Source: an uncultured Lactobacillus sp.
Lineage (GTDB): Bacteria > Bacillota > Bacilli > Lactobacillales > Lactobacillaceae
DNA length: 64,000 nt
Reading direction: 5' to 3'
NCBI GenBank assembly: GCA_937874695.1
Contig: CALNAJ010000021.1
Span: 5,217-69,216, forward strand
Part shown: in pieces, positions 53,313 through 61,803 of the stretch
Layout of the letters: every line of letters starts with the position of its first letter
How positions within the stretch are numbered: the stretch's first letter is position 1
Translations under genes and position numbers: made by a program
Notes under the pieces: model-generated
The model's database searches: none
What the model was told of the DNA's origin: nothing
The model's input: only the letters and a program-made list of their open reading frames with translations

Positions 53313-53399
53313 TGATAGCGATTTCATTATTTTTCAGTGAGTACGGTGCTTCCATCGCCTTTCAGGCGATTCCATTTGGCTTTCATGAAAACGTTGAAA
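53313..53399 (+). promoter_or_regulatory. Two candidate cre sites upstream of zwf
   Basis: TGATAGCGATTTCA (53313-53326) and TGAAAACGTTGAAA (53386-53399) each differ from the cre consensus at one position. A palindrome TTTCATGAAA occurs at 53241 and 53381, and an ATCGCC/GGCGAT hairpin at about 53354-53370. Confidence 0.5.
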
Positions 53400-53486
53400 T
53401 CGTGTAATCGTTGTTTTCACAGGATTGCAACCGGTTGTCTAAATTTTAAATTCTTGGTTTAAAAAGGTCGCGTTTCATCAAAAAGA

Positions 53487-53651
53487 AGCGTATAATAACT
53501 TTCGAAGTGGTCTAGACATACTTTTACTAGGCAACTCGCGGGTTCCCGGATGGTTGCCCCCATCCGCGGATAACCGATAGCAACCTTCAATGTTTTTTGA
53601 TTCGTAGACACTGCTCATATAACGATTTTAAATTTAAGGAGTGACGATCTC
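53487..53651 (+). promoter_or_regulatory. zwf promoter and structured leader
   Basis: A TATAAT near 53490 marks a probable promoter. The leader holds CGGATG (53547-53552) able to pair with CATCCG (53561-53566), and GGTTGC (53552-53557) able to pair with GCAACC (53580-53585); the two hairpins exclude each other. AAGGAG precedes the GTG start. Confidence 0.5.
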
Positions 53652-55139
53652 GTGGCAACTGAACGTAAAGCTGTATTCTTATTCTTCGGTGGTACTGGTG
53701 ACTTAGCTTACCGGAAACTCTACCCAAGCCTTTTCAATCTCTATCGTAAAGGTAACTTGCGGTCCCATTTCGCCGTTATCGGGACTTCCCGTGCAAAAAT
53801 GGACGACGACAAGTTCCGCGCTGCTATCAAGAAATCTTTAGCAGACAGTGGTAACCGGACGGATTCTAAGGAAGCAAGCGACTTTGTTTCCCATTTCTAC
53901 TACCAAGACCATGACGTTACCGACACGGCTCATTACGCCGTTCTGAAGGACCTGATGGACAAGTTAGATAAGAAGTACAAGGCAGAAGGCCACCGGATCT
54001 TCTACCTATCAATGGCTCCTCAATTCTTTGGCACGATTGCTCAAGACTTGAAGACGCAAGGCCTGTTATCTGAAGGTAACGACGTCTTCAACCGTCTGGT
54101 CATCGAAAAGCCATTCGGCCGGGATTACGATTCCGCTAAATTATTAAACGACGCCTTAAGCAAGTCCTTCGATGAAGATCAAATCTTCCGGATCGACCAC
54201 TACTTAGGTAAGGAAATGATTCAAAACATCGAAGCTCTGCGTTTCGGGAACACCTTGGTTGAATCTCTGTGGAACAACCGTTACATCGACAACATCCAAG
54301 TCACGTTATCCGAAAAGCTTGGGGTTGAAGAACGGGCTTCCTACTACGATAACAGTGGGGCTTTGCGGGATATGGTCCAAAACCATATCATGCAAATTGT
54401 TTCCCTGTTAGCTATGGAACAACCTGTTGCCTTCACTGACACCGACATCCGGGCTGAAAAAGTTAAGGCCTTACGGAGCTTACGTGTATACAACGTCGCC
54501 GATGCCGCAACCAACTTTGTTCGTGGCCAATATGGCTCAATCAACGAACAAGCTGACTACCGTCACGAAGACAATGTTCCTCACGATTCAACGACTGAAA
54601 CGTTTGTTGCTGGGAAGTTGTTATTCGACAACTACCGTTGGTCTGGCACCCCATTCTACATTCGGACTGGGAAGATGTTAGCCGACAAGTTCACGCGAGT
54701 TGACGTTGTCTTCAAGCGGCCGTTAGTGGATATCTTTGCCTTTCCACAAAGTCAAAACACCCCACTGGCTGCTAACGTCTTGACGATCTTCGTTGAACCA
54801 CATGCTGGATTCTCTCTGCAATTAAACGCCAAGACCAACGACACTGGTTTCTCAACGGAACCAATCAAGTTGGACTACCTGGTCGATGCTCAGAAGTCCA
54901 AGGACACGCCAGAACCTTATGAACGTCTGTTACATGACGTCTTGAAGGGTGACGGGACCAACTTCTCCAGCTGGCCAGAAGTTTCCTACGCTTGGAAGTT
55001 CGTGGACCAAATCCGTCGTGTTTGGGACTTACAAGAACCACAATTCCCTAACTACACGCCACATTCCATGGGACCAGCCGCTGCTGAAGAATTAATTCAA
55101 CGCGACCACCGTGAATGGGTCTACCGTTTAAACAACTAA
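53652..55139 (+). CDS. zwf: Glucose-6-phosphate 1-dehydrogenase
   Basis: A 495-residue enzyme that oxidises glucose 6-phosphate to 6-phosphogluconolactone, the first step of the phosphoketolase pathway. The N-terminal GGTGDLAYRKLYPSLF is the NADP-binding motif, RIDHYLGKEMIQN is the catalytic signature, and length is typical. The start codon is GTG at 53652. It is separated from gnd by the GNAT and MarR genes. A strong terminator follows. Confidence 0.96.
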   Translation: MATERKAVFLFFGGTGDLAYRKLYPSLFNLYRKGNLRSHFAVIGTSRAKMDDDKFRAAIKKSLADSGNRTDSKEASDFVSHFYYQDHDVTDTAHYAVLKDLMDKLDKKYKAEGHRIFYLSMAPQFFGTIAQDLKTQGLLSEGNDVFNRLVIEKPFGRDYDSAKLLNDALSKSFDEDQIFRIDHYLGKEMIQNIEALRFGNTLVESLWNNRYIDNIQVTLSEKLGVEERASYYDNSGALRDMVQNHIMQIVSLLAMEQPVAFTDTDIRAEKVKALRSLRVYNVADAATNFVRGQYGSINEQADYRHEDNVPHDSTTETFVAGKLLFDNYRWSGTPFYIRTGKMLADKFTRVDVVFKRPLVDIFAFPQSQNTPLAANVLTIFVEPHAGFSLQLNAKTNDTGFSTEPIKLDYLVDAQKSKDTPEPYERLLHDVLKGDGTNFSSWPEVSYAWKFVDQIRRVWDLQEPQFPNYTPHSMGPAAAEELIQRDHREWVYRLNN

Positions 55140-55150
55140 TTTTAAAATGA

Positions 55151-55189
55151 AAATGGCGACCGCCCGCTATTGGGTGATCGTCATTTTTT
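55151..55189 (+). terminator. Terminator of zwf
   Basis: AAAATGGCGACCGCCC pairs with GGGTGATCGTCATTTTTT (wobble and small mismatches). Confidence 0.85.
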
Positions 55190-55227
55190 GTTTATCGTTA
55201 GAATTACCGCCGGCAACCGGTCAGCAT

Positions 55228-55680
55228 CTACTCTGCCATTCGCAATGCTGCTTTGTCCATCCGAATGTGCGGCGAACCGTGGAAATCAAAGACCGCACCC
55301 AAAGCGTGATAGCCAAATTTCTCATAAAAGCCGCGCTTATCGATCTGCGCTTCGATACTGATGGCCTCACCCGCGTAGTGCCGCTGAATCTCCGCTTCAA
55401 TCTGCCCCATGAGTTGCCGACCGACGCCTTGACCCCTGACTTCCGGAACCGTCAGCACGCGACCAAACGTGACGTGGCCATTTTCCCGAAAGATTCGTGC
55501 ATATGCCACCAGCCGATTGCCTTGAAAGCCCAGTACGTGGCGGGCAACGGGATCAATCTCGTCAATCTCCTGGTAAAGTCGGTTCTGGGCGATGACAAAC
55601 GTCCGAATACGTTCATATGCAACTTTATATAATTCTTTGCTTGATAAGTCATCAAGCGTTCCGATATGCCATTTAATCAT
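55228..55680 (-). CDS. GNAT family N-acetyltransferase, ElaA-like
   Basis: A 150-residue acetyltransferase. The ElaA-type N terminus RIRTFVIAQNRLYQEIDEID and the acetyl-CoA-binding VPEVRGQGVGRQLM are clear; RGFYEKFGYHAL is the last family strand. The acetylated partner is unknown. The ATG at 55680 has a weak ribosome site; a longer frame runs upstream into the divergent MarR gene. The gene is divergent from that MarR. Confidence 0.86.
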   Translation of the reverse strand: MIKWHIGTLDDLSSKELYKVAYERIRTFVIAQNRLYQEIDEIDPVARHVLGFQGNRLVAYARIFRENGHVTFGRVLTVPEVRGQGVGRQLMGQIEAEIQRHYAGEAISIEAQIDKRGFYEKFGYHALGAVFDFHGSPHIRMDKAALRMAE

Positions 55681-55760
55681 CAAATCATTCTTTCTTCGTG
55701 TTATAATATGTCTATCAGTATTGCGCATTTTAATTTCAAATGCAACAAAAAGGAGAAAAT

Positions 55761-56192
55761 ATGGCAAATTCTTTTCGGAGTATCGGTCTGATCGCCCGGT
55801 CGACCTCAATTATTGGGAACCAACTTTTCCAGCGTGACGACTTACAAAACAATCAATTCATCTATTTAATGCGGATTTTTGAGAATCCCGGGATCACCCA
55901 GACTGAATTGGCCGAACAGCTCCATGTGGACCGCTCAACGTGCCTGAGAACCGTGCGTAAGCTGATCGAACATCAATACGTGGCCCGCCAATCCGATGCC
56001 GCTAACAAGAAGCTACGGCCTCTAGTCGCCACCGATAAGGGCCGGGCCATCTATCCCGAGCTAGAAGCTTACGAGCAGCATATTCTGGCTATCGGGACAC
56101 ACGGCCTCTCTGCCGGTGAACAGCTCATTTTAGAAGAACTTTTGGGGAAAGTTGCAGCCAATGTTAAGGACTATCAGCTGACGCAAGACTAG
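55761..56192 (+). CDS. MarR family transcriptional regulator
   Basis: A 143-residue winged-helix protein: the recognition region is ITQTELAEQLHVDRSTCLRT, followed by the wing DAANKKLRPLVATDKG. It starts at ATG 55761 behind AAAAAGGAGAA. Dimerising helices occupy both ends. It is divergent from the ElaA-like gene and is probably a local regulator of it and of itself; the ligand is not known. Confidence 0.88.
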   Translation: MANSFRSIGLIARSTSIIGNQLFQRDDLQNNQFIYLMRIFENPGITQTELAEQLHVDRSTCLRTVRKLIEHQYVARQSDAANKKLRPLVATDKGRAIYPELEAYEQHILAIGTHGLSAGEQLILEELLGKVAANVKDYQLTQD

Positions 56193-56340
56193 TTGCGCAC
56201 GGTCTAACGAAATTTTTTTACAAAAATTAAAATTATTTTGAAAAAAAGCAGTCAAATGAGTTCCCTTTTAAATTGTTCAATGCTACACTAGGAGTTGGTA
56301 AAACCGAAATCAATCTTAACAAAGTAAAGGAAGGTTTCTA

Positions 56341-57780
56341 ATGGCAGAAAAAGCTAATATTGGTGTTGTTGGTATGGCTGTCATGGGCAAGAACTTAGCC
56401 CTGAACATCGAAAGTCGCGGATACACGGTTGGTATTTACAACCGGTCCTCCAACAAGACGGAACAAGTTATGAAAGACCACAGCGAAAAGAAGTTAGTTC
56501 CAAGTTACACGGTGGAAGACTTCGTTAAGTCTTTGGAAACGCCACGGCGTATTCTTTTGATGGTTAAGGCTGGTAAGCCAACTGACGCCGTTATTCACGA
56601 ATTGCTTCCTCTGTTGGACAAGCATGATGTCCTCATCGATGGTGGGAACACGAACTTCCACGACACGATGGCTCGTAACGCCGAACTGGACAAGTCCGGT
56701 ATCAACTTCATCGGTATGGGTGTTTCCGGTGGCGAACTGGGTGCCTTACAAGGTCCTTCCTTAATGCCAGGTGGCCAAAAGGAAGCTTACGACTTAGTTG
56801 CCCCAATCTTAGAAAAGATTGCTGCTAAGGCTGACCAAGACGGCAAGCCATGTGTATCTTACATCGGCCCTAACGGTGCTGGTCACTACGTTAAGATGGT
56901 CCACAACGGTATCGAATACGGTGATGAAGAGCTGATCGATGAAAGCTACAACATCATGCGTAACGTTGCTGGGATCTCCATTGACAAGATGGCTGACATC
57001 TTCAAAGAATGGAACAAGGGTGAACTTGACAGTTACTTGGTCGAAATCACTGCTGACATCCTGACTCGTAAGGATGACTTAGGCGATGACAAGAACTTAT
57101 CCATTTTGGATGCTATCTTGGACCGTGGTAACAACAAGGGTACTGGTAAGTGGAGTTCTGAAGACGCCTTAGACGTTCAAGTTCCACAATCAGTTATCAC
57201 TGAAGCTGTTTACGCACGTTACATCTCAATGCTTAAAGACGAACGTGTTAAGGCTTCTAAAGTCTTGGCACCTGCTGAAAAGCAAGGCAAGGTTGACACC
57301 GGTGACGAAACTGAATTCGTTGAAAAGGTTCGCCAAGCCCTCTTCTTTGGTAAGTTAATGAGCTATGCTCAAGGTTTCGAACAACTCCGGTTTGCTTCTG
57401 AAAAGAACAACTGGGACTTGAAGTTCGGTGAATTAGCACAAATCTGGCGTGCCGGTTGCATTATCCGGGCCCAATTCCTGCAAAAGATTACCGATGCCTT
57501 TGACAAGGAACCTGACTTAACCAACTTACTCTTTGATGACTACTTCAAAGAAGTTGCTGCTAAGTACCAACAATCAACGCGTGACGTTGTCGCTATGGCC
57601 GTTCAAGCTGGTATTCCTGTACCTAGCCTGTCAGCTGCTATCACTTACTACGACAGCTACCGTGCTGAAGTCTTGCCAGCTAACTTGCTGCAAGCACAAC
57701 GGGACTACTTCGGTGCTCACACGTACGAACGTCGTGACCGCCCTGGTGACTTCCATTACTCATGGTACGAAGAACAATAA
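56341..57780 (+). CDS. gnd: 6-phosphogluconate dehydrogenase, decarboxylating (long type)
   Basis: A 479-residue enzyme converting 6-phosphogluconate to ribulose 5-phosphate, CO2 and NADPH. Motifs are VGMAVMGKNLALN (coenzyme), DGGNTNFHDT, GMGVSGGELGALQGPS and the catalytic GAGHYVKMVHNGIEYGDEE. Codon use and the strong AAAGGAAGG site fit high expression. With zwf it forms the entry to the phosphoketolase pathway. The short-type enzyme at the left edge belongs to a different branch of the family. Confidence 0.96.
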   Translation: MAEKANIGVVGMAVMGKNLALNIESRGYTVGIYNRSSNKTEQVMKDHSEKKLVPSYTVEDFVKSLETPRRILLMVKAGKPTDAVIHELLPLLDKHDVLIDGGNTNFHDTMARNAELDKSGINFIGMGVSGGELGALQGPSLMPGGQKEAYDLVAPILEKIAAKADQDGKPCVSYIGPNGAGHYVKMVHNGIEYGDEELIDESYNIMRNVAGISIDKMADIFKEWNKGELDSYLVEITADILTRKDDLGDDKNLSILDAILDRGNNKGTGKWSSEDALDVQVPQSVITEAVYARYISMLKDERVKASKVLAPAEKQGKVDTGDETEFVEKVRQALFFGKLMSYAQGFEQLRFASEKNNWDLKFGELAQIWRAGCIIRAQFLQKITDAFDKEPDLTNLLFDDYFKEVAAKYQQSTRDVVAMAVQAGIPVPSLSAAITYYDSYRAEVLPANLLQAQRDYFGAHTYERRDRPGDFHYSWYEEQ

Positions 57781-57797
57781 ATCATTAAAACCGATTG

Positions 57798-57828
57798 AAA
57801 AAGACGCCGTTATGGCGTCTTTTTTTTG
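57798..57828 (+). terminator. Terminator of gnd
   Basis: AAAAAGACGCC pairs with GGCGTCTTTTT, then T-run. Confidence 0.93.
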
Positions 57829-57850
57829 CGTTCCATCCCCATAACCATAG

Positions 57851-57880
57851 AAAAAGCTCCTCACCTAAGCGAGGAGCTCA
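57851..57880 (-). terminator. Terminator of the 73-residue protein gene
   Basis: Minus strand GAGCTCCTC / GAGGAGCT, then TTTTTC. It lies 64 nt downstream of the stop. Confidence 0.85.
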
Positions 57881-57943
57881 GTATCATATCCAATTAGCGC
57901 TTATTGCCGCGTATGGCCACGATAGGTGGTCCCGGCAATGTTA

Positions 57944-58165
57944 TCAGTCAATGCCCATTTGTAGAGCGTGTAGACTCTCCCAGTGGTCAATTTCAGTAGC
58001 TAGGCCCGCTTCCCACTCTGCCTTTTGACGACTCTTTTCAATAAACCGGTCCCAATCACTATCGGCAGTGGTCCGGTCGGCAGTCTGCCGCCAATGGGTC
58101 CATTCGTTGAGGTGGTCAGCCAGAACTTCAGCTTCGGGTGGAGCAATCAGTAACTTTTCAGTCAT
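57944..58165 (-). CDS. Uncharacterised small acidic protein, 73 residues
   Basis: ATG at 58165 follows AAAGGAGGCG. The protein is soluble and helix-rich, with several Trp (EWTHWRQTADRTTADSDWDR). It has no signal or membrane segment, and no family is recognised. It has its own terminator. Confidence 0.65.
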   Translation of the reverse strand: MTEKLLIAPPEAEVLADHLNEWTHWRQTADRTTADSDWDRFIEKSRQKAEWEAGLATEIDHWESLHALQMGID

Positions 58166-58258
58166 GGTCGTCGCCTCCTTTGGCAAAATCAAATGGTTAA
58201 GTCATTTTTTCTATGAATTAATTATAGCATATATAGTAAACCGTTACTAGCATTAATT

Positions 58259-58900
58259 TTAGATGTGTGCCAGAACCTCAGCAATTGGGGTAGTTCCTTG
58301 CAGCAAAGGAATCGTTTTTCCCACTGCCTGTGGTGCATGCAACGCCGCCACCATAAAGGCTGCGAGATCCGCCCGTGGAATACTGCCGACCGCCAACGGA
58401 TCACTCTTGACGCGCCCTGTTCCGGGGTGAAACGACAGCGCGCCGGGTTGGACGATGGTATAGGCTAAGTTCGTCTGATGAACCAGCCAGTTGTCGGCGT
58501 AAAACTTCGCGGCGTAGAGAGGCTTCAGCGGATCCGCCCACCGATTGCGGTCCTCAGCAAAGAGCATGCTGATCATCAAGAACCGCTGTACCCCTGCAAT
58601 CTCAGCTGCCTGCATGGTCTTGACGGCCCCATCGAGGTCAATCAGTAAGGTCATATCATCCTTCGTTCGACCACCAGATCCTGCGGCAAACATAATGGCA
58701 TCGCATCCCATCAGGGCACTCGCTATCTGCTCTGGCTTGGCTAACAGGTCTACCCGCCGAACCGTAATGCCCTGGTCCTCCCAGTCTTCGCCATCCTCAT
58801 CGGGGCCTAAGCCTGCGATGGGGTCATCCCCTCGTGCCCGTAATTGCGTGACCAATTGCCGACCCGTTTGACCATTTGCACCCACGACGAATACTCGCAT
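58259..58900 (-). CDS. NAD(P)-binding atypical short-chain reductase
   Basis: A 213-residue Rossmann-fold protein beginning MRVFVVGANGQTGRQLV, the GxxGxxG motif of atypical SDRs (NAD(P)H-binding, YwnB/HSCARG group). Later segments (CDAIMFAAGSGG, AAEIAGVQRFLMISMLFA, YTIVQPGAL) match. It may act as a redox sensor or as a reductase on an unknown substrate. AGGGAG precedes the ATG. Confidence 0.87.
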   Translation of the reverse strand: MRVFVVGANGQTGRQLVTQLRARGDDPIAGLGPDEDGEDWEDQGITVRRVDLLAKPEQIASALMGCDAIMFAAGSGGRTKDDMTLLIDLDGAVKTMQAAEIAGVQRFLMISMLFAEDRNRWADPLKPLYAAKFYADNWLVHQTNLAYTIVQPGALSFHPGTGRVKSDPLAVGSIPRADLAAFMVAALHAPQAVGKTIPLLQGTTPIAEVLAHI

Positions 58901-59096
58901 GGACTACAGCTCCCTTCACCTTTTTCTTAGTCATTATTATACACTAGTCCCATGATAGCGTTTTATTTCATTTACACTGAAAAAATTTGGACCAGTTTCC
59001 TTTACGAACGGTCAAAGTGTGCCATAATAAAAAAGGGGCACCGATCGACAAACGACCGATACTCACGGCAACACAGAATTTGAGGAGGTCTCCACT

Positions 59097-59444
59097 TTGC
59101 AAAACCAAGATTTAACGATTACCGACCTGGACGAACACGCCCAATTAACCGCGTTAACCGACTTCGTTCACTTCTATCTCGAACATTATCGGACCAACGA
59201 TCTCGAAATTTTATCACAGTTCAAGGTTGACTACGCCATGAACGATATCAACATGTATATCTACGCTAACCGGAACTTTGGCCCAGACCAATTAGCCGCT
59301 GGCGTGTTGGAATACAAGAAGAATCTATTCGTAGAAATTCTGCAAACGATCAACCTACCATTTAACGAAAACGGCTCCCTCAAGGAAAATACCTGGGACG
59401 GTTGGTATCAACAAGAATACGCTAAAATTCCCCAAGGGAAATAA
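59097..59444 (+). CDS. Uncharacterised protein, 115 residues
   Basis: The start is TTG at 59097 with GAGGAGG 7-8 nt upstream. The protein is soluble, acidic and rich in aromatic residues (DFVHFYLEHYRTND, NMYIYANRNF), mainly helical by appearance, without a known motif. It is monocistronic with a terminator downstream. Confidence 0.68.
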   Translation: MQNQDLTITDLDEHAQLTALTDFVHFYLEHYRTNDLEILSQFKVDYAMNDINMYIYANRNFGPDQLAAGVLEYKKNLFVEILQTINLPFNENGSLKENTWDGWYQQEYAKIPQGK

Positions 59445-59473
59445 TTACTTCAGGAGTCAACGCTCCCCACGAG

Positions 59474-59512
59474 ACGCGGCAAGTACCGTTGGTATGCGAC
59501 GCGTTTTTTATG
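59474..59512 (+). terminator. Terminator of the 115-residue protein gene
   Basis: ACGCG/CGCGT with an inner TACC/GGTA stem, then TTTTTA. Confidence 0.75.
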
Positions 59513-59594
59513 TGGCAATTTATGAATTCGTTTTCATTTTCACCTCAAGACCCGTATACTTAAAGGTAGCATCTTACATATTGGAGGTAGTTAC

Positions 59595-60599
59595 ATGTAT
59601 TTAGCAGATGAACACCGTTACGACGCCATGCAATACCGGCGCAGCGGCAACAGTGGCCTCAAGCTCTCAGCAATTGGCCTGGGCTTCTGGCATAATTTTG
59701 GGAGTGTCGATCCTTTTGATAATCAACGGGCCATCGTCCACACGGCCTTTGATGCCGGCATTACCTATTTCGACCTGGCCAATAACTACGGTCCAGAACC
59801 TGGGAGTGCCGAGACCAACTTCGGGCGGATCATGGCTCGCGACATGCGGCCCTACCGAGACGAAATGGTCATTACATCCAAGGCCGGTTACCTGATGTGG
59901 CCCGGACCTTATGGCGAGTGGGGTTCCCGAAAGAACATCATCGCCAGTGCCAACCAGAGTCTGAAACGGATGCAGCTGGATTACGTGGATATTTTCTACT
60001 CTCACCGGCCGGACCCAAACACACCGTTGGAAGAAACTGCCCTAGCCTTAGACCAACTGGTGCGGCAGGGTAAGGCGTTGTATATCGGTATTTCAAACTA
60101 CGATCCGCAACAGACCAAGGCCATCAAAGCCATCTTTGACGACCTCCACACGCCATACATCGTCCACCAAAGCCGCTACAGCCTGTTTGATCGGCATATC
60201 GACAGCAATGGGCTGCTGCAGACGTTAACCGATGAACAGACCGGACTGGTCACCTTTAGTCCCCTGGCACAGGGCCTCCTGACCGACCGTTACCTCAATG
60301 GGATTCCCGCCGACTCACGGGCACACAAGTCCACGAGTCCCTTCCTGCATGAGGATAACGTGGAACACACGCTAAACACGGTCAAAGCTCTCAATGAATT
60401 GGCCCAGCAACGTGGTCAATCACTTGCTCAGATGGCGATTGCCTGGCTTCTTCATCAGCCCGTCGTCAGCTGTGTCCTGGTCGGCGCCAGTCGCCCTAGT
60501 CAGCTGCAGGATAACCTGAAGGCCTTTGCCAACACCGACTTCAGCGCTGACGAAATCAATCAAATCAACAGCTTACTGGCGAAGATGCCACAAGCCTAA
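59595..60599 (+). CDS. Aldo/keto reductase, YghZ-like (L-glyceraldehyde 3-phosphate reductase type)
   Basis: A 334-residue enzyme with AKR14-type features: SAIGLGFWHNFG near the N terminus, FDLANNYGPEPGSAETNFG with catalytic Asp and Tyr, ITSKAGYLMWPGPYGEWGS with the catalytic Lys, and FYSHRPDPNTPLEETA with the His. E. coli YghZ reduces L-glyceraldehyde 3-phosphate and methylglyoxal. GGAGG precedes the ATG. It is the third reductase of this superfamily in the window. Confidence 0.9.
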   Translation: MYLADEHRYDAMQYRRSGNSGLKLSAIGLGFWHNFGSVDPFDNQRAIVHTAFDAGITYFDLANNYGPEPGSAETNFGRIMARDMRPYRDEMVITSKAGYLMWPGPYGEWGSRKNIIASANQSLKRMQLDYVDIFYSHRPDPNTPLEETALALDQLVRQGKALYIGISNYDPQQTKAIKAIFDDLHTPYIVHQSRYSLFDRHIDSNGLLQTLTDEQTGLVTFSPLAQGLLTDRYLNGIPADSRAHKSTSPFLHEDNVEHTLNTVKALNELAQQRGQSLAQMAIAWLLHQPVVSCVLVGASRPSQLQDNLKAFANTDFSADEINQINSLLAKMPQA

Positions 60600-60603
60600 A
60601 AGA

Positions 60604-60646
60604 AGCGTGATCACCTCAACCAGGGGGTGACCACGCTTTTAATTTG
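60604..60646. terminator. Terminator between the YghZ-like and ahpC genes
   Basis: AGCGTGATCACC pairs with GGTGACCACGCT, with T-tract on the plus side and a shorter one on the minus side. Confidence 0.85.
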
Positions 60647-60666
60647 CATTTTTAAGTGAAATCAGG

Positions 60667-61230
60667 TTAAATCTTACCAACCAAGTCAGTTCCTGGCTTC
60701 AGCGTCTGTTCGCCGGGATGCCAATTGGCTGGGCAAACCCGGTCGCCGTGTTCGGCAACGAATTGTGCGGCGGTCAACGTCCGGAGAATTTCCGTGGCGT
60801 TACGACCGATACCCATGTCGTTGATGGTGTATGACCGGACCTTCCCCGCTGGATCGAGAATGAAGACACCCCGGTAGGCTTGACCGGCATCGGCATCTAA
60901 GACGTCATAGTGCCGGGCCAAAATACCGGCGGGATCGGCAATCATGGGGTAAGCCACCTGCCCCACCTCTTGGCTCTGTTCATGCCACGCTTGATGGACA
61001 AACTCGGTGTCCTCGGAAATGCTATAAATTTCAGCATTACTTTGTTTGAATTCTGAATAGTGAGCGGCTAAATCGCCTAGTTCAGTCGGGCAAACAAAGG
61101 AAAAGTCTGCCGGATAGAAGAACAGGACCGACCAATGGCCTAACAGATCAGGCTTAGATAGTGCCTTAACCTCGCCATTCTGAAACGCATTTACAGTAAA
61201 ATCGGGTAACTCGGAACCAATAAAATTCAT
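60667..61230 (-). CDS. ahpC: Alkyl hydroperoxide reductase C (2-Cys peroxiredoxin)
   Basis: A 187-residue peroxiredoxin that reduces H2O2 and organic peroxides. The peroxidatic Cys is about residue 47 in DFSFVCPTEL and the resolving Cys about 166 in DRVCPANW. No ahpF lies next to it, so electrons must come from another carrier. The ATG at 61230 follows GAGGGGAG. The promoter has a PerR-like box. Confidence 0.94.
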   Translation of the reverse strand: MNFIGSELPDFTVNAFQNGEVKALSKPDLLGHWSVLFFYPADFSFVCPTELGDLAAHYSEFKQSNAEIYSISEDTEFVHQAWHEQSQEVGQVAYPMIADPAGILARHYDVLDADAGQAYRGVFILDPAGKVRSYTINDMGIGRNATEILRTLTAAQFVAEHGDRVCPANWHPGEQTLKPGTDLVGKI

Positions 61231-61271
61231 GATAACTACTCCCCTCATTTGATAAACTTCAACGCACCCTA

Positions 61272-61312
61272 AGCATAACCGTTTAGCCGAATTAAATCAA
61301 GAATGATTCTAA
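61272..61312 (-). promoter_or_regulatory. ahpC promoter with PerR-like box
   Basis: Minus strand TTGATT (61295-61300), 17 nt, TATGCT (61272-61277). TTAGAATCATTCTTG (minus, 61298-61312) matches the PerR box TTAnAATnATTnTAA except at the last two bases and overlaps the -35. Confidence 0.7.
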
Positions 61313-61396
61313 ACTAGGTCAAAATATGAATCCTTTTATAAATTTATTAATAGTTTGTTATTATAATTATTATTCGATTTTTCTGAGGGCTTTTGA

Positions 61397-61425
61397 TTGC
61401 TTTTCCCTGCTGGATAGGATAAAAT
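61397..61425 (+). promoter_or_regulatory. Promoter of the M-box transcript
   Basis: TTGCTT (61397-61402), 17 nt, TAAAAT (61420-61425); the predicted start is about 20 nt before the aptamer. Confidence 0.7.
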
Positions 61426-61449
61426 GAACTATAGAATAAATTAGAAGCT

Positions 61450-61599
61450 GTTAGGTGAGGCTCCTATACGGAAAACGCTACTGCTCAGAAACGTCGAGAA
61501 ACGCCAATGAGTCAGCTGTTCAGGTCAAATTAAGGCCTGTTCTAATGTAGCTGTTAATGAAACAACTAACTACGCCGTATAGTGCTAAAACTCAACGAC
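61450..61599 (+). ncRNA. M-box (ykoK) Mg2+ riboswitch aptamer
   Basis: The conserved segments of the M-box are present in order: GTTAGGTGAGGCTCCTATAC at the start, CGCTACTGCTCAGAAACG, AAACGCCAATGAGTCA, GTAGCTG, and CGCCGTATAGTGCTAAAACT at the end. The TATACGG / CCGTATA stem and the TACTGCTCA / TGAGTCA-type pairing fit the published fold. High Mg2+ compacts the aptamer and allows the downstream terminator. Known M-boxes control Mg2+ transporter genes. Confidence 0.93.
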
Positions 61600-61630
61600 T
61601 GGCCGTTCGTACACAAATGCTTTTTATTGT

Positions 61631-61665
61631 GCGCTTAGCTAGTCGTGGCTAAGCGCTTTTAATTT
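61631..61665 (+). terminator. Riboswitch terminator
   Basis: GCGCTTAGC pairs perfectly with GCTAAGCGC across an 8-nt loop, then TTTTAATTT. It is placed 32 nt after the aptamer. Confidence 0.92.
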
Positions 61666-61710
61666 ACTCACAGTCGTTACTGTCGGTTAGATTATAGGAG
61701 GTGATTGAAC

Positions 61711-61803
61711 ATGACAACACAACGCATAGATGATCCCGGAGCGTGTTATCACTCGCCGGTGGGAAAGTTGCAGTCAGTTCACACCTCTTGGTTGACGCTT
61801 TGA
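61711..61803 (+). CDS. 30-codon ORF downstream of the M-box
   Basis: ATG at 61711 has an exceptional ribosome site AGGAGGTGATT about 6 nt upstream, nearly the full complement of the 16S 3' end. It encodes 30 residues beginning MTTQRIDDPGACYHSPVG, without a hydrophobic span, and stops at 61801. It may be a real small protein, a leader peptide that controls the sequence after it, or the surviving start of a decayed gene. No similar peptide is known to me. Confidence 0.45.
   Translation: MTTQRIDDPGACYHSPVGKLQSVHTSWLTL

Noticed and set aside
55147..55632. 161-codon plus-strand frame between zwf and the MarR gene
   Set aside because: It begins inside the zwf terminator and runs antisense to the ElaA-like acetyltransferase.
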